DNA of 64,000 bases from an uncultured Pseudomonadota bacterium (lineage in GTDB: Bacteria > Pseudomonadota > Alphaproteobacteria > Rs-D84): the NCBI GenBank assembly GCA_949298405.1, contig CASFWA010000005.1, positions 1-64,000 of the forward strand. Direction: 5' to 3'. The notes beneath the pieces are model-generated. The model worked only from the letters and a program-made list of their open reading frames with translations, had not been told where the DNA came from and did not search any database. The translations under genes and the position numbers were made by a program. Positions 58,188-64,000 of this stretch are shown piece by piece. How positions within the stretch are numbered: position 1 is the first letter of the stretch; every line of letters begins with the position of its first letter.

Positions 58188-58676
58188 TTAACGTTTGCTG
58201 AACTGTGTTGAACGACGTGCTTTGTGATGACCAAAGTGCTTACGTTCTACGACACGACTGTCGCGTGTCAAGAAGCCAGCGGTCTTTAAAGCCTTGCGTA
58301 GTTCTGGTTCTGCTTTTTCCAAAGCCTTGGAAATACCATGTTTTACTGCACCTGCTTGACCGGACAAACCACCACCCATAACAAATGCTTGTACATCATA
58401 TGCACCGTCGCGTTTTGTTACACCAAAAGGTTGTGCAATAATCATTTGTAATACAGGACGACGGAAATATTCGTTTACAGGTGTCCCATTAACAATGATG
58501 TTGCCCTTGCCTGCTGTCAAATAAACACGTGCAACAGAATCTTTACGTTTACCAGTTGCATATGTTGCGTTAGACAATTTTATATCCGCAACAACTTTCT
58601 TTGCAGCGGCTTTTGCAGGGGCTGCTTTTTTAGTGGTTTTTACTGCTTTTGTAGCAGTTTTCTTTGTTTCTGTCAT
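58188..58676 (-). CDS. rpsI: 30S ribosomal protein S9
   Basis: A 162-residue S9 protein. [31 protein letters not shown] near 42 is the family start, [19 protein letters not shown] near 101 and the C-terminal tail [13 protein letters not shown] reaches the P-site tRNA. A 33-residue Lys/Ala-rich extension precedes the core. Its ATG overlaps the stop of rplM (TAATG), so the two are translationally coupled. Confidence 0.95.
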   Translation of the reverse strand: MTETKKTATKAVKTTKKAAPAKAAAKKVVADIKLSNATYATGKRKDSVARVYLTAGKGNIIVNGTPVNEYFRRPVLQMIIAQPFGVTKRDGAYDVQAFVMGGGLSGQAGAVKHGISKALEKAEPELRKALKTAGFLTRDSRVVERKHFGHHKARRSTQFSKR

Positions 58677-59149
58677 TATTCGCCCCTTTTATTTTTACGG
58701 TTCAAACCAGCAAAATCAATAACAACTGGTTTCTGTGCTTCGTGTTTATGGTCTGCACCAGCATAAACATGCAATTTTGTTAAACGTTGATTTGCCAAAG
58801 CAACTGCAGTACGACGACCCATCATGCGTTTTACTGCATTGAATACCAATTTTTCTGGTTTTTCTTCACGCATCTGACCCAAAGTACGTTCTTTGGTGCT
58901 GCCTGTCCATAAAGAATGCCAGAAGAATTTTGTTTTATCTGCTTTTTTACCAGATAAAGCAACTTTATCTGCATTGATGATAATTACATGATCACCACAG
59001 TCCATGTTTGGTGTCCATGTTGGTTTGTGTTTGCCGCGCAGAATGTTTGCGGTATATGCCGCCAAACGACCCAACGTGCAATCTGTTGCGTCAATTAGAT
59101 ACCATTTAGCCTCTAATTCGCATTTTTTTAACGATTTTGTCGCTGCCAT
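58676..59149 (-). CDS. rplM: 50S ribosomal protein L13
   Basis: A 157-residue L13 protein. [54 protein letters not shown] near 15-68 and [39 protein letters not shown] near 105-145 are the family blocks. The ATG at 59149 follows AAAGGTAAAAC and is chosen over 59254. It forms the usual rplM-rpsI operon. Confidence 0.95.
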   Translation of the reverse strand: MAATKSLKKCELEAKWYLIDATDCTLGRLAAYTANILRGKHKPTWTPNMDCGDHVIIINADKVALSGKKADKTKFFWHSLWTGSTKERTLGQMREEKPEKLVFNAVKRMMGRRTAVALANQRLTKLHVYAGADHKHEAQKPVVIDFAGLNRKNKRGE

Positions 59150-59264
59150 TGTTTTACCTTTTTTAATTTTAGCGCGACAATTATGCCTTGTCGCACTGGA
59201 AAAGTCAAGAAAATTCGGTATGGTATTATTGTACCGTAAATTAGAAAGACTCACAAAGTTGAAA

Positions 59265-59297
59265 AATCCTCGTATTTTAATATGAAATACGAGGATT
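59265..59297 (-). terminator. Terminator of the two-component operon
   Basis: AATCCTCGTATTT and AAATACGAGGATT form a 13-bp stem with a short loop; TTTTTC follows on the minus strand. Confidence 0.88.
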
Positions 59298-59317
59298 GTA
59301 TATAACTTACCAATAAA

Positions 59318-60598
59318 CTAAATTGGCAAAACTATTCTTACTTTTAAACCGCCCAATTCGCTGTTTTCCAAGAACATTTGGCCGCCGTGGTTTTCTATTG
59401 CAGTTTGGGCAATTGACAAGCCAAGTCCTGTACCACCAGTTTGATTGCCACGTGCTTCGTCAAGACGAACAAAAGGACGTAATGCATCGCGTTTTTTGTC
59501 GTCCGGAATACCAGGACCGTCATCTTCAATGATGACTTCTACCTGTTCAGCAGAATCTTTTTCTGTTATGCGTATCTTCTTTTTGGCGTACCTTGCAGCG
59601 TTTTCTATTATATTGCTAAATGCGCGTGCCAAAGCCATAGGACGAGCATAAAATTGTGCAGGCTCTTCTGGAAAATCTGTTTCTATTTTCTTTGTTGGTG
59701 CCGCATCACGTGCAATACGTAATAGCATCGCAGGTAATTCTGTTGCTTGTTCTATTTCAGGAATTTCGCCACGTGCAAACGCTAAATAACCATTTACCAT
59801 TTCTGTCATGCGATCAATATCGCGCAACAAATCTTGTTTGGATGCTTCGCCTGTTTCTACTGCTAAACGCATTCTGGTTAATGGCGATTTTAAATCGTGA
59901 CTGACCGCATTTAACATGTCTGTTCTTGTGCGATTATAACGATTTAAACGCTCTTTCATAGTTATCATTGCAGTCGCTGCTTCACGAATTTCTTTTGAAC
60001 CCGTTGGTTGGAAACCTGGTGCATCTAAACCGCGCCCAAATCTACTCGCAGCCTTGGCAATTCTTCTGATACTGCGTGTATGCATAATTATAAATGGCGT
60101 AATTAAAATAGACACAATCAGAATAGATCCGATTAACCAAATTATAAATACTTCTGTACTGGTTGAATATATCCTGTATAAAGATGTACCAAATGTGGCG
60201 ATTTTGCCGTCATTTGTTGGTACATCTATGAACACAAGGCGTTTGCCCTTGTCTATATATATTTGTGCAGGACGTTTAAGTCTGTTTGATAATTCAGAAG
60301 CCAAAAGACCTGCCTCGCGAGATTCATTATCATTATGACGCGGTCTGTTTAATTTAGAATTTATTGTGACATTTATGCCGATGTCTTTTGCCATAGACTG
60401 AACCGCAGTTTTTTCACCGTTGTCCATAAGATTCATCATTGTGACAATTTCGCCAGATAAACTGCGTGCCAAAGTTGCGTGTACACGTGCCCAGTGGTTG
60501 CCAAAGAACACATTGGCAATTATAACCTGCGCTATAATCAATGGGATTAAAATCATTAATATTGTGCGCCATAAAAAACTACGTGGTATAAGCCTCAT
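59318..60598 (-). CDS. EnvZ-like sensor histidine kinase
   Basis: A 426-residue inner-membrane kinase. Membrane helices lie near 11-30 (ILMILIPLIIAQVIIANVFF) and 150-172, with a periplasmic loop of about 120 residues between. HAMP follows, then the H-box AVSHDLKSPLTRMRLAVETG near 238, N-box NIIENAARYA near 335 and G-boxes DDGPGIP and GGTGLGLSIAQ near 365-400. It should phosphorylate the response regulator encoded 3 bp upstream. The signal it senses cannot be read from the sequence. Confidence 0.92.
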   Translation of the reverse strand: MRLIPRSFLWRTILMILIPLIIAQVIIANVFFGNHWARVHATLARSLSGEIVTMMNLMDNGEKTAVQSMAKDIGINVTINSKLNRPRHNDNESREAGLLASELSNRLKRPAQIYIDKGKRLVFIDVPTNDGKIATFGTSLYRIYSTSTEVFIIWLIGSILIVSILITPFIIMHTRSIRRIAKAASRFGRGLDAPGFQPTGSKEIREAATAMITMKERLNRYNRTRTDMLNAVSHDLKSPLTRMRLAVETGEASKQDLLRDIDRMTEMVNGYLAFARGEIPEIEQATELPAMLLRIARDAAPTKKIETDFPEEPAQFYARPMALARAFSNIIENAARYAKKKIRITEKDSAEQVEVIIEDDGPGIPDDKKRDALRPFVRLDEARGNQTGGTGLGLSIAQTAIENHGGQMFLENSELGGLKVRIVLPI

Positions 60599-60601
60599 GT
60601 T

Positions 60602-61264
60602 TTATTCCTTATTTGTTGCGCCATTGTCAGAGGTCGTGTTTTGAATAATTTTATAACCGCGCCCCCTAATGGTTATGATATCTATGTTTGATAATACAAC
60701 ATTTAATTTGTTGCGCAAGCGTTTTGCAACCATCGGGGCTGCTGCCGCAATATTGCCAACAGGATTCGTTAAGTTCTGTAAAAGTTTTTTTTCTTCACCA
60801 GATAGCGCCAATAATTTAGGACTAGAATTATTTTCTGACTTTATAAAGAATTCATCTTCTGTAAATATTAGCCCTTCTGGCAATTTAGAGTTTATAGTTA
60901 TGCTCTTCCTGATAATGTTATTCAATCTTAGTACAAGTTCTTTTAATTGAAATGGTTTCGCAAGATAATCATCTGCACCACAAGACAAACCATCTATGGT
61001 GTTTTCAGGTCCCGTCATTGCAGTTAACATTATTACAGGTGTTCTATTGCCTTGATTGCGCAAATCTTTTAGAAAACTAAGACCGTCTTGACCTGTCATC
61101 ATTCGGTCCAGCACAATTGCATCAACCTTCATTCTGCTTAATAATACTTCGCCCTCTTCTGCAGAATTTGCGCTTAATACTTCAAAGTTTTCATTCCGCA
61201 GACCGTGTGCCAGCGTTTTGCGTAAAATATCGTCGTCATCAATGATAAGAATTGTTCTGTTCAT
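60602..61264 (-). CDS. OmpR-family response regulator
   Basis: A 220-residue regulator with a receiver domain (LIIDDDDILRKTL near 5, phospho-acceptor Asp in AIVLDRMMTGQDG near 50, Thr in MLTAM near 80, Lys in YLAKPFQ near 102). A winged-helix DNA-binding domain follows, ending LSNIDIITIRGRGYKI. The ATG at 61264 is chosen over 61291 because the receiver begins there. It is the first gene of the pair with the kinase. Confidence 0.92.
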   Translation of the reverse strand: MNRTILIIDDDDILRKTLAHGLRNENFEVLSANSAEEGEVLLSRMKVDAIVLDRMMTGQDGLSFLKDLRNQGNRTPVIMLTAMTGPENTIDGLSCGADDYLAKPFQLKELVLRLNNIIRKSITINSKLPEGLIFTEDEFFIKSENNSSPKLLALSGEEKKLLQNLTNPVGNIAAAAPMVAKRLRNKLNVVLSNIDIITIRGRGYKIIQNTTSDNGATNKE

Positions 61265-61316
61265 AACGAATAGTAAAACCCCAGTGTCCAAAAATTTGTT
61301 TGAACCACCGGCAGAT

Positions 61317-62243
61317 TTATTTCTTCAGTGGTTCTACTGCATATTCACCTGGTTGAATTGTGCGCATTGCGCTGTTTGGACCCATCATGTCTTCTTCCAT
61401 GTCGACCGCTGCGCGAAACTGCATTCCACCAGTTGTGAATTCTGTCTTGAACAATGCATAACCTGTACCACCACCCGTGGTTGGTCCTTGCATTCCCAAA
61501 GAATAATATCCGCCTAAGATTCCATAGTCTAAATCAATATAGTCTATGCTGACCAATAATGATACATTGCTTAACCCATCACTGGTCATATTGCAAGTAA
61601 ATTCACGGTTAGATAATGTTGCCTGTGAATTAATAGGTACCATAATATCCATAATTGTCGGTTCACATTGACGATCTATGCCGTTAACCAGAAATTCATA
61701 TGTCATACCAACAGTTGCTTTTGACAAACCTGTGGATACATTTACTTGCGAAATAGTTGCTTTGGGTATTTTTACCAGCGCATTCGCAATACCGCTGCGT
61801 ACAGGGAATGATATACCCGATTGTAAGCAATCGCGTGAAAATGGGTCGGCTTCACAAATATATACACGAGAATGTGAATTCATCATGAACATATTTGCAA
61901 GGCTGTTAAATAAGAATGTACGTGTTATTCTGTCGTTCAGTCTTGTACAACCAAAATTTCTACATATTATCATAGGTCTGTCTGCAAACATAACCCCAGG
62001 ATGCAAAGCAGATTCTTGTTCGCGAGCATTTATTATGTTTTGATCATAGTCAAGGCTATCCGCACGTTCCATAAATTCAGTTTCTGGTATGAAATTAGGG
62101 TCGTCGGGATATGCATAATATGACTGGACAGGTGTTTCTGTATATATGGTTTGAAAGTTATCGTATACGATTTCTTCGGTCGCAGCATTAGCATTTACTG
62201 CGAATAAAGTCATAAAAACCGCCATTAAAACGTATCTTGACAT
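61317..62243 (-). CDS. Exported protein of unknown function
   Basis: A 308-residue exported protein with signal peptide 1-20 (ANA). The mature part has an acidic Tyr-rich start and three Cys pairs (ICRNFGC, YICEADPFSRDC, QCEP..FTC), a hydrophobic middle and a Gly-rich beta segment (LGGYYSLGMQGPTTGGGTGYALFKTEF). I recognise no family. AAAGG precedes the ATG. It is 53 bp upstream of the response regulator on the same strand and may be in its transcript. Confidence 0.72.
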   Translation of the reverse strand: MSRYVLMAVFMTLFAVNANAATEEIVYDNFQTIYTETPVQSYYAYPDDPNFIPETEFMERADSLDYDQNIINAREQESALHPGVMFADRPMIICRNFGCTRLNDRITRTFLFNSLANMFMMNSHSRVYICEADPFSRDCLQSGISFPVRSGIANALVKIPKATISQVNVSTGLSKATVGMTYEFLVNGIDRQCEPTIMDIMVPINSQATLSNREFTCNMTSDGLSNVSLLVSIDYIDLDYGILGGYYSLGMQGPTTGGGTGYALFKTEFTTGGMQFRAAVDMEEDMMGPNSAMRTIQPGEYAVEPLKK

Positions 62244-62377
62244 GTCAAAACCTTTTTTCTCTCTGATAAATCTTAGAACATTACGCGCCCCCGTGTCAAA
62301 ACAAAAAATATTTTTATTGAAAAATGCACTGCGTTTGTTCTATAAGTAAATCAAGATTGAACTTTAAGGATGGAAAA

Positions 62378-63037
62378 ATGGTTGATATTGTAATTTCTGG
62401 TGATGCGGGTAAATTGCATGCTGTTTATCATAAGGCTAGTACACCAGCCGCGCCGTTGGCAGTGGTTTTATCTGGAAACCCAAGACAAAAACATCATATG
62501 AATGACAGGGTTTCATACGCTATGTTTCGTGCTTTTATGGACGCGGGTTTTTCAGTATTGCGTTTCAACTATCGTGGTGTAAATGATTCAGAAGGCGCAA
62601 TAGGCACAACATCTGAAAATATGTTGGATATAGCGACTGTTATAGACTGGATTCAGAATAAAAATGAAGATAGTGATAAAATATGGCTTGCGGGGAATCA
62701 GTTGGGGGCTTGGTATGTTTTACAGGCAATGATGCGCAGACCAGAAGTTTCTGGGTTTGCATTAGTATCCCCAGACCCATCTATATCTGATTTCGCTTTC
62801 TTGTCCCCTCGCCCAAATCGTGGCTTGTTATTGCAGGGAGCCGCAGAATCTGATGATGCCAAGGCTTTTGCTACTCACTTAACACAGATTCTAAAAAAAC
62901 AAGCGCAAATAGATTTGGAAACTATCCGGGTTAAAAATGCAGATGAAAATTATTCTCAGCCCGCTGATTTACGCCAAATGTATAACGATTTAAAGGCTTA
63001 TATAGGCAGAGAAAACGAAGAAAACAAGTTATTGTAA
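62378..63037 (+). CDS. Alpha/beta-hydrolase-like protein lacking its catalytic triad
   Basis: A 219-residue protein of a conserved alpha/beta hydrolase family. The order is clear: LAVVLSGNPRQKHHMNDRVSYAMFRAFMDAGFSVLRFNYRGVNDSEG near 28-75, then IWLAGNQLGAW near 108-118. In relatives the elbow reads GFSFGAW with a nucleophile Ser; here it is Gln. The late His (usually in GANHFF) is also absent (NADENY). It is probably not a hydrolase but may bind a ligand or partner. AAGGATGG precedes the ATG at 62378. ruvB follows 12 bp downstream. Confidence 0.75.
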   Translation: MVDIVISGDAGKLHAVYHKASTPAAPLAVVLSGNPRQKHHMNDRVSYAMFRAFMDAGFSVLRFNYRGVNDSEGAIGTTSENMLDIATVIDWIQNKNEDSDKIWLAGNQLGAWYVLQAMMRRPEVSGFALVSPDPSISDFAFLSPRPNRGLLLQGAAESDDAKAFATHLTQILKKQAQIDLETIRVKNADENYSQPADLRQMYNDLKAYIGRENEENKLL

Positions 63038-63049
63038 GGTTTGGAAAAC

Positions 63050-64000
63050 GTGCAAACTAATGATAGATTTTTAGACCCAAATATTCCGGACGAAATGGCT
63101 GCTTCAATTCGTCCGCATGCGTTGGCTGATTTTATAGGACATGAAAGTTTGAAGCAGAATTTATCTGTCTTTATATCAGGTGCCAAGCAGCGTGGCGAGG
63201 CGATGGATCATGTTTTGTTATATGGTCCCCCGGGACTTGGAAAAACCACTTTGGCACATATTGTCGCAAATGAATTGGGAACAAATTTTCGTGCAACTGC
63301 GGCACCTATGTTGACAAAACAAGGTGATTTGGCGGCTATATTAACTTCTTTGGAACCGATGGATGTGTTATTCATAGACGAAATTCACAGATTGCCAACG
63401 GCAATCGAAGAAGTTTTATATTCTGCTATGGAAGATTTCAAGTTGGACATTATGTTGGGCGAAGGGCCTAGTGCTAAAAGTGTTAGAATTGACCTGCCCC
63501 CGTTTACACTGGTTGGTGCAACAACGCGTACCGGTTTGTTGTCTAATCCGTTGCGTGATAGATTTGGAATTGATTTAAGGCTTTCTTTTTATTCCCCGAA
63601 AGATTTGGCAAAAATTATAATGCGTAGCGCAAATATTTTGGGGTCGCCTATTGATGAAATCGGCGCGGAAATGTTGGCTAAAAGCGCACGTGGTACACCG
63701 CGTATAGCAAATAGATTATTAAAACGAGCACGGGATTTCGCAACTGCATTAGGTAGAAAAGATATAACCGCAGATACTATAAAAACAACTTTGGTTCAGT
63801 TGCATATAGATGGTTGCGGGTTGGATGAAATAGATCGTGAGTATCTGAATACTATTGTTAAGCATTATGCTGGTGGACCTGTAGGTATCGAAAATTTGGC
63901 TGCGGCTTTATCTGAACCTGCAGATACAATAGAAGATGTAATAGAACCTTACCTTATGCAATTGGGCTTTGTTCAGCGTACTCCGCGCGGTAGAATTATA
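63050..64000 (+). CDS. ruvB: Holliday junction helicase RuvB, C-terminus cut by window edge
   Basis: The first 317 residues of RuvB, the hexameric motor that migrates Holliday junctions with Ruv[21 protein letters not shown] near 20, the P-loop [15 protein letters not shown] near 56, Walker [13 protein letters not shown] near 104, sensor 1 [19 protein letters not shown] near 154 and [28 protein letters not shown] near 275 are all RuvB blocks. The GTG at 63050 is chosen for its AAGG at about 10 nt; a TTG at 63041 is too close to it. ruvA and ruvC are not adjacent. Confidence 0.96.
   Translation, partial: MQTNDRFLDPNIPDEMAASIRPHALADFIGHESLKQNLSVFISGAKQRGEAMDHVLLYGPPGLGKTTLAHIVANELGTNFRATAAPMLTKQGDLAAILTSLEPMDVLFIDEIHRLPTAIEEVLYSAMEDFKLDIMLGEGPSAKSVRIDLPPFTLVGATTRTGLLSNPLRDRFGIDLRLSFYSPKDLAKIIMRSANILGSPIDEIGAEMLAKSARGTPRIANRLLKRARDFATALGRKDITADTIKTTLVQLHIDGCGLDEIDREYLNTIVKHYAGGPVGIENLAAALSEPADTIEDVIEPYLMQLGFVQRTPRGRII

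Noticed and set aside
1-64000. CRISPR arrays, rRNA operons, transposase genes
   Set aside because: No array of equal repeats, no rRNA sequence and no transposase motif was found on reading the window.

Overview
The window reads as a chromosome segment of a low-GC alphaproteobacterium, probably one of the uncultured host- or gut-associated lineages (inference). The support is a GcrA-type cell-cycle regulator, a UvrA with the alphaproteobacterial CPVSGF variant of its first zinc motif, lipid A genes (lpxA, lpxB), outer-membrane beta-barrels, and strong matches to conserved bacterial housekeeping families. Most genes carry AAGGAG-like ribosome binding sites. A distinct subset (ftsB-like, uvrA, tkt, trmN6-like, adk, tlyA) has a -10 box only 6-10 nt before the start codon and is probably leaderless.

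Region 1 (1-8715) is an integrated element entering from the left edge. It holds a serine recombinase (cut by the edge), a PHP-plus-ABC-ATPase protein of the TrlF type, a phage-like run (DUF6362-like, AlpA-like HTH, DUF6291-like, Nu1-like small terminase), a tyrosine integrase and a Panacea-type antitoxin gene coupled to a small unknown gene. It ends at a complete tRNA-Arg(UCU) gene and, 200 bp further on, the severed 5' half of a second tRNA-Arg(UCU).

Region 2 (8.8-21.7 kb) is housekeeping: tspO, a FtsB-like gene, dus, a RodZ-like gene, uvrA, a free-standing SRP54/Ffh M-domain protein, two tandem small paralogues, rlmE, rnhA, tkt, a YgjP-like metallopeptidase, hisS and prfA. Region 3 (21.9-31.5 kb) is accessory. 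Two inward-facing copies of a secreted cysteine-rich gene module flank an outer-membrane barrel, an SDR reductase, aroK, mscL, a 1.3-kb G/T-rich non-coding tract and a solitary type IIG restriction-modification gene enclosed by perfect 20-bp inverted repeats. A ~190-nt rod-shaped RNA with its own promoter and terminator (6S-like) closes the region.

Region 4 (31.5-40.6 kb) carries tlyA, leuS, a TrmN6-like/M23/bactofilin/rpiB operon, a membrane protein and lpxA-lpxB. Region 5 (40.7-48.6 kb) is a set of unrecognised exported proteins, three of them in a tight operon downstream of a prepilin peptidase gene, interrupted by four tRNA genes (Leu, Ala, Leu, Val). Region 6 (48.6-64 kb) has gcrA, a large trans-envelope protein, acpS, tRNA-Pro, corA, adk, rpsA, a porin-like barrel, tig, rplM-rpsI, an OmpR/EnvZ-type pair, an exported protein, an apparently catalytically dead alpha/beta hydrolase and the start of ruvB.

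The most novel candidates are the duplicated secreted Cys-rich module, the inverted-repeat-bounded RM cassette beside the G/T-rich tract, the stand-alone SRP M-domain protein, and the exported-protein operon next to the prepilin peptidase. No CRISPR array, rRNA or transposase was seen.
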